The notes beneath the pieces are model-generated. The model was not told where the DNA came from and did no database searches. It saw only the letters and a program-made list of their open reading frames with translations. The position numbers were made by a program, and so were the translations under genes. 42,114 nucleotides of DNA from JAYKJB01 sp035284745 [NCBI: Candidatus Sericytochromatia bacterium] (GTDB taxonomy: Bacteria > Cyanobacteriota > Sericytochromatia > S15B-MN24): NCBI GenBank assembly GCA_035284745.1, contig JAYKIL010000003.1:1-42114 (forward strand), read 5' to 3'. Of the stretch, positions 26,700 to 34,930 are shown piece by piece (the stretch's first letter is position 1; the number at the start of each line of letters is the position of its first letter).

Positions 26700-27869
26700 G
26701 TGGCCACACTTGCGAACGCTGCCCGTTCGAATCCGTTTCACCTCTCCGAGGATCAACTGTCGCTGCAGTCGATGGTGAGAGAGTTTGCAGCCAAGGAAGT
26801 GTATCCTCTGGCGCCCGAACTCGATGAACACGAGCGGTTTGGCAAGGAAATTTTTGACAAACTTGCGGAGCTTGGCCTGCTGGGCTTGACCGTTCCCAGT
26901 GAATATGGGGGTGGGGGAGCAGGCTATATGGAGTATGCGTTGGTCGTCGAGGAATTGGGTGCGGCCTGCGGTTCAACAGGCTTGAGTTATGCGGCCCACA
27001 ATTCGCTGGGCTGTGGGCCGTTGGTCTATTTTGGCACCGAAGACCAGAAACAGAGGTATCTTCCCCACCTCACCTCTGGTAAGTACCTTGGAGCGTGGGG
27101 GCTGACCGAACCGGGCGCGGGCTCAGATGCGGCGGGCCAGAAGACGACAGCCGTTCTCCAAGGAGACCATTATCTCCTGAACGGTTCGAAGAATTTCATC
27201 ACCAACAGCCCGTATGCCGGGGTCTTCACGATTATGGCGATGACGGACAAGAGCAAGGGGAATCGCGGAATCTCAGCCTTCTTGGTGGAGCCAGAATGGG
27301 AAGGGTTCTCGATCAGTAAACACGAGAAAAAGATGGGGATGCGAGGCTCACCGACGTGTTCGTTGGCCTTCGATAATGTAAAAGTGCCGGTCGCTAACCG
27401 TTCCGGCGAAGAGGGTACAGGTTTCAAACAGGCCATGATTACGCTCGACAGCGGGCGAATCTCTATCGGCGCCTTGGCGTTGGGAATTGCCGAAGGCGCA
27501 TACCGGGAGGCCGTCCGGTATGCGAAGGAACGCCACCAGTTTGGGCAATCGATCGGGAAATTCCAAGCGGTCCAGTTTATGCTGGCCGATATGAGCACGA
27601 AGATCGCCGCCGCGCGGCATTTGGTATACAATGCGGCGCGCTTGAGGGATGCCCACGTCGACTTCAAGCTCGAGGCCTGTCAGGCAAAGCTTTATGCCTC
27701 CGAGATTGCCACCCAGGTCTGCTTGGATGCCATCCAAGTGTTGGGTGGTTACGGGTACACCAGAGACTACCCGGTAGAACGAATGATGCGGGATGCCAAG
27801 TTGTGTGAAATTGGTGAAGGCACCAGTCAAGTGCAGCGTTTGGTGATTGCCAAGACTATCGGTTTGTAA
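26700..27869 (+). CDS. Acyl-CoA dehydrogenase
   Basis: A cytoplasmic FAD enzyme of 389 residues that introduces the alpha-beta double bond in acyl-CoA. Present are the [14 protein letters not shown]-terminal domain, the FAD-contacting [17 protein letters not shown] loop ([14 protein letters not shown]), [39 protein letters not shown], and the catalytic Glu at about residue 373 in [12 protein letters not shown], the position used by short/medium-chain and branched-chain types. A GTG at 26700 is preferred: GGAGG (26690-26694) lies 5 bases before it. The ATG at 26688 would overlap this site. Chain preference is not readable. The next gene overlaps its stop by one base. Confidence 0.96.
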   Translation: MATLANAARSNPFHLSEDQLSLQSMVREFAAKEVYPLAPELDEHERFGKEIFDKLAELGLLGLTVPSEYGGGGAGYMEYALVVEELGAACGSTGLSYAAHNSLGCGPLVYFGTEDQKQRYLPHLTSGKYLGAWGLTEPGAGSDAAGQKTTAVLQGDHYLLNGSKNFITNSPYAGVFTIMAMTDKSKGNRGISAFLVEPEWEGFSISKHEKKMGMRGSPTCSLAFDNVKVPVANRSGEEGTGFKQAMITLDSGRISIGALALGIAEGAYREAVRYAKERHQFGQSIGKFQAVQFMLADMSTKIAAARHLVYNAARLRDAHVDFKLEACQAKLYASEIATQVCLDAIQVLGGYGYTRDYPVERMMRDAKLCEIGEGTSQVQRLVIAKTIGL

Positions 27870-28417
27870 TGCTCGGTCTGCGGTTCGCCTATTTTAAGAC
27901 GATGACATGGGGCTCCGGCGCTTATGCCGGTGGCCTCATGGTCGTTGATATGCGAGGCCTGCCGGTCGATTTTCGCTATACGGAACCTGTCCAGCCGACC
28001 CGCCTGCAGGAAGTGCTCTACGGCAAGTCTTTGGACCGCCACATGCGCCACGATGTTTTGTTCAAGCAACTGGCCGCTCGCATCGAGCCGAAGCCTGACT
28101 GGCTGTTTGTTGACGATGATCAACTTTTGCATCTGCAGGGGGGGGCTCGCGTCGCTTCGTTGGTAGAGTCTCGTTCGGCGCCCTTGCGCGAGGTGGCCCT
28201 TGTGCAGGTGCTTTCTGATTCTGAATGGCTGGTTCAAGCGTCTGAGACGGGAAGTCCCACCAAATTTCGCATGTATCAGCCGGGCGTCGGGGAGGTGGAC
28301 AAGCTGGCGCAAGACCTCGTGTCTGCCGCCAGTTTTGGGATGGACCCCGTGGAACCATTTAACCGAGTTCGCCAGGCTCTCGAACTTGTATGTGCCCCCT
28401 CGTCACTTCCCGTTTAA
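27869..28417 (+). CDS. Unknown 182-residue protein
   Basis: A soluble protein whose ATG overlaps the stop of the acyl-CoA dehydrogenase gene (TAATG), so translation is probably coupled. The first 45 residues are beta-rich (LGLRFAYFKTMTWGSGAYAGGLMVVDMRGLPVDFRYTEP) and resemble a small strand-turn module; the rest alternates helices and strands. There is no signal peptide, membrane segment or recognised motif. The following gene starts 28 bases inside its end. I do not recognise the family; the tight layout suggests one operon from the dehydrogenase to the gene ending at 28950. Confidence 0.75.
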   Translation: MLGLRFAYFKTMTWGSGAYAGGLMVVDMRGLPVDFRYTEPVQPTRLQEVLYGKSLDRHMRHDVLFKQLAARIEPKPDWLFVDDDQLLHLQGGARVASLVESRSAPLREVALVQVLSDSEWLVQASETGSPTKFRMYQPGVGEVDKLAQDLVSAASFGMDPVEPFNRVRQALELVCAPSSLPV

Positions 28418-28950
28418 AGATCCACCATTTACCCGCTACGGTGGCCGTCGTTCGCGACGTTTCGGATCCCCTCGCTTTGCGGGTTGCGCTCCAAACTGCC
28501 CAAGTTTCGTTTTCCGTCTCCCGTGTATTGTCTGACGACAGGGTTCTTCAGGTTCCCCCGCCTGCCGTTCGCTCGAAAAGCGAGTGGGAACGCCTCACCG
28601 GGTTGACGGATTCCGACCCCATCCTACAAGTGCGGTCAGCCCTCAGGGTGGCCCGCGAAGTACGAGCCGTTAAGCGTCTTGTCCCCGCCCATGAGCTTTC
28701 AACGGCTCAGGTGATTCACTGGCTCGGAAGGATTGCCGACGCGCGCAGAATTTCTCATTTGCGCCTGGAGTTGGTCGGTATTTTTCCTCGCCTGCCGTTG
28801 GCATCGGCCTCTCATCTGCAACTGGACGCTGTTCGAGAGGAGGCCCGTTACACTCTCTCCGAGGGCGGGGTGACAATGACGACGGTGGCCGTGGCGAAGC
28901 GGCGAGACACGGGGGAATCGGTCGTTGCACGTTTGGTTGTCGATGATTGA
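28390..28950 (+). CDS. Unknown 186-residue protein
   Basis: This frame overlaps the preceding gene by 28 bases and ends 84 bases before rimM. ATG 28390 has no good ribosome binding site; GTG 28441 is an alternative that would remove 17 residues and the overlap. The product has a Val/Arg-rich N-terminal half (VAVVRDVSDPLALRVALQTA) and a C-terminal half ending in alternating beta strands (RYTLSEGGVTMTTVAVAKRR). No signal peptide or known motif is visible. No competing frame of similar quality exists here, and the overlap suggests operon membership. Confidence 0.65.
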   Translation: MCPLVTSRLKIHHLPATVAVVRDVSDPLALRVALQTAQVSFSVSRVLSDDRVLQVPPPAVRSKSEWERLTGLTDSDPILQVRSALRVAREVRAVKRLVPAHELSTAQVIHWLGRIADARRISHLRLELVGIFPRLPLASASHLQLDAVREEARYTLSEGGVTMTTVAVAKRRDTGESVVARLVVDD

Positions 28951-28993
28951 CCTTGCTTGCGCGGCGTCGCACCAAAATCTGTGGCTGCCAGGG

Positions 28994-28999
28994 TACAAT
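28994..28999 (+). promoter_or_regulatory. rimM -10 box
   Basis: TACAAT in the string GGGTACAATC, 36 bases before the rimM ATG; initiation near 29006 would exclude the upstream ATG at 29014 less clearly than it supports 29035. The -35 region is poor. Confidence 0.45.
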
Positions 29000-29034
29000 C
29001 TGGACGTTGAACGATGGTGTATAGGTGCTCTGTG

Positions 29035-29556
29035 ATGGCGAAACCCCCTGAATGGCTGGATATTGCACATCTTGTGAAACCTTATGGGGTGCGAGGGGAA
29101 GTAAAGGTTCGCCCTGTCACTGAGGATCCGTTGCGCCTGAGAGAGCTCAAGTCCGTGAGCGCGCTTTTGCTCAGCGGGGAGAGGGAGGATTTGCAGGTTG
29201 AGCAGGTCCAGTTGAGGAAAGACGGCTCAGTGTTGGCGAAATTTGCTGGCTACGATGCCCCAGAGCCGGTAAGTCGCCTCCGCGGGGCTGCACTTCAGGT
29301 GCCGTATACTGAGGCCAAACGCAAGCCTGGGCAGGTTCTTTACGCCGATTTGTTGGGTTTGCGCGTGGTGAGTGAGCCTGGCGAAAACCTGCTTGGAGAG
29401 GTGATTGATGTTCTGCGTGCGGGACAAGACCTCCTGTTGATCAGAAAGCCGGATGATACGGAGCACTATGTCCCTTGGGTTGACGAGTTTGTTGTGGCGG
29501 TCGATCGCGAGGCGGGTCTTGTTCGGTTGCGCCTCATCGAAGGGTTACTTGATTGA
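29035..29556 (+). CDS. rimM: Ribosome maturation factor RimM
   Basis: RimM assists assembly of the 30S head and processing of 16S rRNA. The 173-residue product has the two-domain layout: an N-terminal RimM barrel ([23 protein letters not shown]) and a C-terminal PRC-barrel-like domain ([14 protein letters not shown]...[21 protein letters not shown]). ATG 29035 has AGGTG 7 bases upstream; an in-frame ATG at 29014 would add seven residues. The stop overlaps the trmD start by 4 bases (TTGA). rimM-trmD is a conserved pair, usually with rpsP and rplS, which are absent here. Confidence 0.96.
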   Translation: MAKPPEWLDIAHLVKPYGVRGEVKVRPVTEDPLRLRELKSVSALLLSGEREDLQVEQVQLRKDGSVLAKFAGYDAPEPVSRLRGAALQVPYTEAKRKPGQVLYADLLGLRVVSEPGENLLGEVIDVLRAGQDLLLIRKPDDTEHYVPWVDEFVVAVDREAGLVRLRLIEGLLD

Positions 29557-30296
29557 GCGCTCTTCGTATTGACTATCTGACGCTCTTTCCCGACGCCTTT
29601 TCCTACCTGAACACTTCGATACTGAGACGCGCTCAGGAGAGTGGGGCCTTGAAGGTTGCCTGCCACGATATGCGGGATCACGCGACGAATAAACATCGAA
29701 CGGTTGATGATAAACCTTTCGGGGGCGGCGTGGGCATGGTGCTGAAGCCCGATATCGTTTGGATGGCCTTGCAAGCTTTGGACCTCACTCCGGACGCTCG
29801 CATTCTCATTACGACGCCGCAAGGGCGCACCTTCGATCAGGCGTTCGCGAAGGAACTAGCCCGTGAGCGTCACCTTGTTTTTATCTGCGGACATTACGAG
29901 GGGATTGATGAGCGCGTTCACGAACATATGGTGACCGATGAGGTTTCAATTGGTGACTATGTCCTGACAGGCGGCGAGCTCCCGGCGATGGTGATGACGG
30001 ATGCTGTCGTTCGTTTGTTGCCGGGTGTCTTGGGCAAGTCAGTGTCTCCCGAGGAGGATTCATTTTGGGATGGCCTGCTCGATTACCCGCATTACACACG
30101 GCCAGCAGAATTTCGGGGTTTGAAGGTCCCTGACGTTTTGCTGTCGGGAAATCACGCGGATGTTGCGCGATGGCGGCGTCAGCAGGCTTTGGCCCGTACC
30201 AAGGCCCGTCGGCCCGATCTATTGAATCGGGCAAGTCTTTCGGGTGATGATCTGCGATTCTTGAGTGATGTGCCCGCAGACCCCGCGGCTGAATGA
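29553..30296 (+). CDS. trmD: tRNA (guanine-N1)-methyltransferase
   Basis: TrmD methylates G37 of tRNAs with G36, preventing +1 frameshifting. The 247-residue product has the knotted SPOUT motifs: [48 protein letters not shown] (trefoil knot and SAM site) and [22 protein letters not shown] at 29553 overlaps the rimM stop; AAGGG lies 8 bases upstream. The last 15 residues are acidic and less conserved. rplS, usually next, is absent; instead a separate small unit starts at 30306. Confidence 0.97.
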   Translation: MSALRIDYLTLFPDAFSYLNTSILRRAQESGALKVACHDMRDHATNKHRTVDDKPFGGGVGMVLKPDIVWMALQALDLTPDARILITTPQGRTFDQAFAKELARERHLVFICGHYEGIDERVHEHMVTDEVSIGDYVLTGGELPAMVMTDAVVRLLPGVLGKSVSPEEDSFWDGLLDYPHYTRPAEFRGLKVPDVLLSGNHADVARWRRQQALARTKARRPDLLNRASLSGDDLRFLSDVPADPAAE

Positions 30297-30305
30297 CCCG
30301 GGTGG

Positions 30306-30334
30306 TTGGCAGAAGCTTGTGTGTTGGGTAAAAT
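30306..30334 (+). promoter_or_regulatory. Strong promoter of the small unit after trmD
   Basis: TTGGCA (30306-30311), 17-base spacer, TAAAAT (30329-30334): each hexamer matches the sigma70 consensus at 5 of 6 positions, the best match seen in this window. It begins 10 bases after the trmD stop, so a transcript starts near 30341. Confidence 0.7.
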
Positions 30335-30340
30335 ACTGGT

Positions 30341-30474
30341 GCAGGTTGGGACCTTCGGTCGTTTGGTCCTGACAGGGGCACTTCAGCGGCGAGTGTGCAC
30401 CTGACCCAAAGACGGGCTTGTGTACCAACGTTGGTTTCTGTCAGGCCTTGTATGGCCTCAGAAAGGAGCCCCTT
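30341..30474 (+). promoter_or_regulatory. Candidate structured leader
   Basis: The 134 bases between the promoter and the small ORF have several pairing options: GACC/GGTC around TTC (30350-30360), a longer stem pairing 30373-30381 with 30395-30403 (CAGG, GCAC against GTGC, CCTG), the 12-bp perfect palindrome ACCAACGTTGGT (30424-30435), and AGGCC/GGCCT (30443-30447 with 30454-30458) just before the ribosome binding site. It does not match a riboswitch class I know. Confidence 0.4.
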
Positions 30475-30630
30475 GTGGAGAAAAAAGAAGCTGCGGCCCC
30501 CGCTGTGCCGCCTCACTCGGTACGCCATATTGATGGTGTCATGCACATTCACCTGCACAACAGTGCGCCCTCTGCTGCGCCACGAAACCCGCAACGAACC
30601 CCTCAGGCCTCAGAACATCCTCGCAATTGA
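30475..30630 (+). CDS. Candidate 51-residue protein, histidine-containing
   Basis: A GTG with AAAGGAG (30462-30468) at 6 bases spacing begins a 51-codon frame. The product starts with charged residues (EKKEAAAPAVPP), has a central RHIDGVMHIHLHNS stretch that could form a beta strand with alternating histidines, and a Pro/Arg/Ala-rich end. There is no signal or membrane segment. Supporting points are the matched ribosome binding site and the upstream promoter; there is no family match I recognise. The leader may instead be the functional part and the frame accidental. Confidence 0.5.
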   Translation: MEKKEAAAPAVPPHSVRHIDGVMHIHLHNSAPSAAPRNPQRTPQASEHPRN

Positions 30631-30678
30631 CCGCCGCCCGTTCAGGACAGCTCGGTGGTCTGACTGCTAGATTATTTT
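30629..30678 (+). terminator. Weak terminator-like hairpin (tentative)
   Basis: GACCGCCG (30629-30636) pairs with CGGTGGTC (30653-30660, one G-T pair) around a 16-base loop, with ATTATTTT 10 bases downstream. The spacing to the T-rich stretch is too long for a good intrinsic terminator. It is also the convergent end of the gene at 30672. Confidence 0.3.
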
Positions 30679-31484
30679 GGAAGATATGGGTCGGTCACAG
30701 GTGACGGCGCGGGAACTTCGTAGATAGCGCTTTGCACCCTTCTTCCCCACTGGGGGCGAATGAATTTTTCGTAGACCCAGCCTAAGGCGAAACCTGCCCC
30801 GACCCCTACCACGGTCCCTATCACAGGGCCAAGGAAGGTGGAGCCGATAGCACCGCCGACCAGTGTTGCTGTGGCACCCGTGACCGTGTAACCTACTGTG
30901 TCGGCCAAAATCAGGGCATTCCGTTGTTGCTCTGTGATCTTGCCCGCTTGGTGATCGAGAAAGTTCGTCACCAACGCGATCGGCCCTGCGACAATGGCTG
31001 CTCCACCGAGTGCTCTTGCCACGTTACCCACCGATAAAAAAGTATGTCTGAATGCAGAGCCAACCCCGGCTCGGACACTTTGCGTGTACTGGCTCTTTTG
31101 AGCAAAGGTTTTTGCGGCCTGCATTCCTTTGGGAAGCCGGGCCGCGGAGGTGCTTCGGCCAGCAAACCGTGCGGCGCTGCTGCTGACCCTTGCGCCGCCT
31201 AGCTTCAGGGCTTTGGCGACTTCAAAACGTGCACCGACCGCCATCTTGCTCGCGCCCACAATGGCGGCAAGCGCAGAGGCACTGGTTCGCATCCCTGCCA
31301 CATAAGGGTCAGTTGTCTCCTGCGGTACCCACGTATCCCAGGTCGCAACAGGTTGTTGTCCAGGAAAAGCGGGGCTCGCTTGCCACGCTTGAGGCCCCGG
31401 CGGGAGCCCGTTGGCGCCGGCCGTTCCTTGAATCCCAGGTGTGTGAGGGATATTGAAGTAATTCATTACATACTGACCCGACAT
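30672..31484 (-). CDS. Glycine-zipper membrane protein of unknown function
   Basis: A 270-residue protein with three parts: a Pro/Gly-rich N-terminus (residues 1-60) without signal peptide, a long Ala/Ser/Lys-rich amphipathic helical middle (60-150), and a C-terminal hydrophobic region with a glycine zipper (GATATLVGGAIGSTFLGPVIGTVVGVGAGFALGWVYEK, about residues 205-245). Such architecture occurs in membrane-inserting proteins, secreted effectors and pore-formers, but I see no known domain. The open frame reaches 31523; ATG 31484 has GGGAGG 7 bases upstream. It follows motB at 137 bases on the same strand and converges on the small unit at 30475. Confidence 0.7.
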   Translation of the reverse strand: MSGQYVMNYFNIPHTPGIQGTAGANGLPPGPQAWQASPAFPGQQPVATWDTWVPQETTDPYVAGMRTSASALAAIVGASKMAVGARFEVAKALKLGGARVSSSAARFAGRSTSAARLPKGMQAAKTFAQKSQYTQSVRAGVGSAFRHTFLSVGNVARALGGAAIVAGPIALVTNFLDHQAGKITEQQRNALILADTVGYTVTGATATLVGGAIGSTFLGPVIGTVVGVGAGFALGWVYEKFIRPQWGRRVQSAIYEVPAPSPVTDPYLPK

Positions 31485-31621
31485 GCGAAGACCTCCCAAC
31501 CGAGAATACTCATCGCTTCCCACCGATGTTATCCGGGCTCCACAGCAGGGCCTTGCCGCCTTCTGGGTAAGGGCTCTTGAAGCTTGGTTTAAAAATAATT
31601 AACCCGTTGTTCCGCGTTTAA

Positions 31622-32458
31622 TTACTGGAAGGGATTGGCAAAACCGCGCTTCGGGGCTGCCGACGGTTGCACGCGACCTTTAGGTTTCGATGGAGCAGCG
31701 GCCGGGGTCAGTTGAATGGGGACGCCCGCTCCAATAGGAGAGGCTTCCTCTTGCTTCAGAATTACAATGTCAACCCTACGATTCCTTTTCCGGCCCTCTG
31801 CCATCCCGTTACTGGCAACCGGACGGTTTGCGGCGAAGGCGGCGACGGACATTCTGTGGGCGGGCAGCCGGACCTTGTCGATCAAATACCGTGCGACCGC
31901 GGTGGCCCGGGCAGAGGATAGCTCCCAATTAGATGCAAACCGGCCGCCCCCCCGAATAGGTATGCTGTCGGTGTGTCCCTCAATTCGTATCTCGTTGGGC
32001 AGGCCCTTAAAGTTTGCTGCCACTTTGTTCAGAACTTTTTGACCACTCGGCTTGAGTGTTGCAGAGCCAGAGTCGAAAAAACTGGTGTCAATCAGGCTGA
32101 CCACCATCCCTCGTTCATCAATGTCAATCTTCACGTTGCTTTTGGGGTCTGTTTTGACGATCGACTGGATGACCGCGTCAGCGGTGGCCTTGAATTTACG
32201 CGTTTGACGGCTGTCGTCAGGCGAGAAAGCATGTTTGTCCGACACTTTCGGCTTCACAGTTTTCTTGATTGAGGTCGCAAGACTGCTCGCCAGTGCGTCA
32301 AATTTTTCTCCGCTGATGCGGCTTGAACTGGCGTACATCACGATAAAAAAGACTAAAAGGAGGGTAATCAGGTCGGCGTAGGTCACCATCCAGCGCTCAC
32401 GTCCCCCCGACCCGCCCGCTGCGCCTTCCTCATACTCGTGCAGCCATTCCTTGCCCAT
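31622..32458 (-). CDS. motB: Flagellar motor stator protein MotB (OmpA-like C-terminus)
   Basis: MotB anchors the stator to peptidoglycan and carries the proton path. The 278-residue product has one N-terminal transmembrane segment containing the essential Asp at residue 29 (TYADLITLLLVFFIVMYA), a plug region, and an OmpA/MotB peptidoglycan-binding domain with GHTDSIPIRGGGRFASNWELSSARA. The final 40 residues are Pro/Ala/Lys-rich. It follows motA by 3 bases. A proton rather than sodium stator is likely but cannot be proven from this sequence. No other flagellar gene is in the window. Confidence 0.95.
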   Translation of the reverse strand: MGKEWLHEYEEGAAGGSGGRERWMVTYADLITLLLVFFIVMYASSSRISGEKFDALASSLATSIKKTVKPKVSDKHAFSPDDSRQTRKFKATADAVIQSIVKTDPKSNVKIDIDERGMVVSLIDTSFFDSGSATLKPSGQKVLNKVAANFKGLPNEIRIEGHTDSIPIRGGGRFASNWELSSARATAVARYLIDKVRLPAHRMSVAAFAANRPVASNGMAEGRKRNRRVDIVILKQEEASPIGAGVPIQLTPAAAPSKPKGRVQPSAAPKRGFANPFQ

Positions 32459-32461
32459 CCG

Positions 32462-33358
32462 CTAGTAAATCTCCTGATCCGATTCGGGCTCTGCGGCATA
32501 AGGATCGTAATTATCGTCATAAGCCGGCTCATCGGAATACGCCGGTACCGCAGCCGCTGCCGCCGCCGGTTGCGCCGCCTGCGAGCGCCGGATACGGCGT
32601 TCGTGCAACGCGCTCAGCGTGCGGCGCATTTCCGGGGGAAGGGCCAGCCGCAGGCGTTTTCTCACAAAATCTGGCTTGGCACCTTCTTGGATGTTAATCA
32701 GTACTTCAACAATCACTTGGCGCACCCGGAGCTCTTCTTCAGAGAGTTTGCGCAGACGGTTTGCGATGGGAATGCAAATGAGATTGGCGAGGCCAACACC
32801 ATAAAGGGTCGCTACCATCGCCAAGGCGATGTCCAGACCTATTTTGTCAGGGTTGGTCAAGTTGCCCAGTACGGCCACCATCGCTTCCACAGTTCCGAGG
32901 ATTCCGAAGGTGGGTGCAAATCCGCCCATGCCCTCAAAAAGTCCAATTCCTTGACGGTGTCGGCCACGCATCGCCGACAGTTCCGCCTCCATTAAGGTCC
33001 GAATCTCGACAGGTTCAAGACCCTCACCCACCATTTGAAGACCTTGTAACAAGAATTGATCGTCAATATCCTGCGGCGATCCTGGGGCAGCCTGCCGACC
33101 GTGTTGCCGCACGCGGTCCGACGCTTTCACCAGATCTCTCACCACCGTCGGCAGATGTATTTCCTCGCGCGTCAGCGCAATGATGATTAAGGAGGGAATC
33201 CGTAAGAATACGGCCACCGGGTAAGCGAAGGCACTGGCGACCAAGGTTCCGCCGACCACAACGACAAAGGCGTGTAAATCAAGCAGTCGTTGGGCTTCTC
33301 CTCCTCGCATAAATGCGACGATGAGCACAAACAGCACGACAAGCGCAAACCCGGCCAC
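32462..33358 (-). CDS. motA: Flagellar motor stator protein MotA
   Basis: MotA forms the proton channel with MotB and contacts FliG. The 298-residue product has four transmembrane segments (near 1-20, 27-50, 140-165, 175-200), the FAPTFGILGTVEAMVAVLGNL region of the third segment, and a cytoplasmic loop with charged helices. The C-terminal 50 residues are an acidic Ala/Pro/Tyr-rich extension (PAYSDEPAYDDNYDPYAAEP), longer than in most MotA proteins. GTG 33358 has AAGGAG 6 bases upstream. Transcription may come from the radA side (114 bases upstream). Confidence 0.95.
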   Translation of the reverse strand: MAGFALVVLFVLIVAFMRGGEAQRLLDLHAFVVVVGGTLVASAFAYPVAVFLRIPSLIIIALTREEIHLPTVVRDLVKASDRVRQHGRQAAPGSPQDIDDQFLLQGLQMVGEGLEPVEIRTLMEAELSAMRGRHRQGIGLFEGMGGFAPTFGILGTVEAMVAVLGNLTNPDKIGLDIALAMVATLYGVGLANLICIPIANRLRKLSEEELRVRQVIVEVLINIQEGAKPDFVRKRLRLALPPEMRRTLSALHERRIRRSQAAQPAAAAAAVPAYSDEPAYDDNYDPYAAEPESDQEIY

Positions 33359-33458
33359 TCGGGACTCCTTGGATGAGAAATGAGAACGTTGAAAACCCCG
33401 ATGCGTCCGAGGTGTCGAAATACCCAGACCTCATACCCGCACAAAGATAGTGCCTATC

Positions 33459-33474
33459 GAGCGGCCAGCCGCTC
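33459..33474. repeat. Perfect hairpin at the end of radA
   Basis: GAGCGGC (33459-33465) and GCCGCTC (33468-33474) form a 7-bp stem with a 2-base loop overlapping the radA stop. No T-tract follows on either strand; it may protect or pause RNA rather than terminate it. Confidence 0.5.
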
Positions 33475-34852
33475 AAGACTCACCGGCATCCATTCCGATG
33501 GCGCGCAGGATCGCTTCCATCAGCCGGGTCACCCCCACGACACGGAGTCCCTCCGGGATGGGGACGCCTCCCAGATTATGCTGAGGAACAATCGCCGTTC
33601 GAAAGCCCAGTTTGGCAGCCTCCTTGAGGCGCGCTTCAAGTCCTGACACTGCGCGGACTTCGCCATTCAGTCCCACTTCTCCCAACGCCACCAAGTCGGC
33701 CGGCAATGCGACGTCGCGAAGGCTGGAAGCCACCGCTAATGCGACGCCTAAGTCCGCGGCAGGCTCAGATATATCGAGACCACCCACCACATTCAAGTAG
33801 GCGTCAGCTTTTGAGAGGCTGAGCCCGACTCGCTTTTCAAGCACGGCCAGAATTTGCACCAGTCGATGATGTTCCAAGCCGGTGGCGCTGCGTCGAGGCT
33901 GGGCGAGGGCGCTTGGAGACACCAATGCTTGAATTTCAACCAACAAGGGGCGTGTGCCTTCCATGGTGGCCACGATGGCTGATCCGCTGGCATCCGGCGC
34001 GCGTTCTGCCAAGAACAACTCAGAGGGGTTGAGAACCTCTCGCAGGCCGCTTTGAACCATCTCAAAGACCCCGACCTCGTTGGTCGCCCCGAAACGGTTT
34101 TTGACGCCTCGAATGAGCCGATGGCTTTTGAAACGATCTCCTTCGAAATAGAGAACCGTGTCGACCATATGCTCCAAAACACGTGGTCCCGCGAGCGTTC
34201 CCTCTTTGGTGACGTGACCCACCAGGCACAGCGCAACGCCCTCTTCTTTGGCGAGTTTCAGCATATTGCCGGTCGCGGCGCGCACTTGGCTGACGCTGCC
34301 TGGCAAAGAGGTCGTCTCCGGGTCGTAGACCGCCTGTATAGAGTCGATGACAGCCCACGTGGGTCGAAGGTTCAAAATAGCGGCTTCAATGGCTCGAATA
34401 TCTGTCTCAGCGAGAACGTGAAGGTTTTCGTGCTCCGCCCCCAATCGACGGGACCGCAGGCGGATTTGCCGGGCGCTTTCCTCCCCGGACGCATACAGGA
34501 CCGTGAATCCTGCCGAGGCTACGTGTTGGGCGACTTGCAATAAAAGGGTCGATTTTCCGATACCAGGGTCGCCCCCAAGAAGCACCATAGAGCCCGGGAC
34601 TACGCCGCCCCCAAGCACCCGATCCAATTCGTGTAAACCGGTTGAAAAGCGGTCCTCCTCCGTGAGTTCAACGGTGGCGATGGGGACCGCTCGACTGCTT
34701 GAGGCCCGTGCGCCCAGCACGGGTTTGGCGGCGGGGGTGCTAATTTCTTCTGTGAGCGTGTTCCAAGCCTCACACTCCGGGCACTTCCCGAACCAACGCG
34801 CTTGTTCACTTCCACAAGCCTGGCACACGAATTTGGTCTTTAATTTGGGCAT
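33473..34852 (-). CDS. radA: DNA repair and recombination protein RadA (Sms)
   Basis: RadA is a RecA-like branch migration helicase that processes recombination intermediates. The 459-residue product has the N-terminal zinc finger (FVCQACGSEQARWFGKCPECEAW), Walker A GGDPGIGKSTLLL, the RadA-specific VKNRFGATNEVG motif, and a C-terminal Lon-protease-like domain with LSKADAYLNVVGG. ATG 34852 is clear. The promoter (34873-34901) contains a perfect GAAC-N4-GTTC palindrome in its spacer, so damage-dependent control by LexA is plausible. lepB lies upstream and motA downstream on the same strand. Confidence 0.97.
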   Translation of the reverse strand: MPKLKTKFVCQACGSEQARWFGKCPECEAWNTLTEEISTPAAKPVLGARASSSRAVPIATVELTEEDRFSTGLHELDRVLGGGVVPGSMVLLGGDPGIGKSTLLLQVAQHVASAGFTVLYASGEESARQIRLRSRRLGAEHENLHVLAETDIRAIEAAILNLRPTWAVIDSIQAVYDPETTSLPGSVSQVRAATGNMLKLAKEEGVALCLVGHVTKEGTLAGPRVLEHMVDTVLYFEGDRFKSHRLIRGVKNRFGATNEVGVFEMVQSGLREVLNPSELFLAERAPDASGSAIVATMEGTRPLLVEIQALVSPSALAQPRRSATGLEHHRLVQILAVLEKRVGLSLSKADAYLNVVGGLDISEPAADLGVALAVASSLRDVALPADLVALGEVGLNGEVRAVSGLEARLKEAAKLGFRTAIVPQHNLGGVPIPEGLRVVGVTRLMEAILRAIGMDAGES

Positions 34853-34872
34853 GTCTTCCCCTCGTGAGCCGC

Positions 34873-34901
34873 ATGGTAGTAGAACAATTGTTCGTGGTCA
34901 A
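34873..34901 (-). promoter_or_regulatory. radA promoter with LexA-like operator
   Basis: On the minus strand TTGACC (34896-34901), a 17-base spacer and TACCAT (34873-34878). The spacer holds the perfect 12-bp palindrome GAACAATTGTTC (34882-34893), matching the GAAC-N4-GTTC core of Gram-positive-type LexA (DinR) boxes; with flank it reads CGAAC-AATT-GTTC. Binding there would block RNA polymerase. Confidence 0.6.
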
Positions 34902-34930
34902 GGGCTTGCTTTTAAAGGGAGTGGCTCGCG

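Noticed and set aside
30672-31523. Longer start for the glycine-zipper protein
   Set aside because: ATG 31484 has GGGAGG at ideal spacing, while the codon at 31523 has no ribosome binding site.
31485-31621. Possible riboswitch between motB and the glycine-zipper gene
   Set aside because: GC-rich segments and a short CATCG/CGATG hairpin are present, but the conserved core of cyclic di-GMP or other known riboswitches is not.
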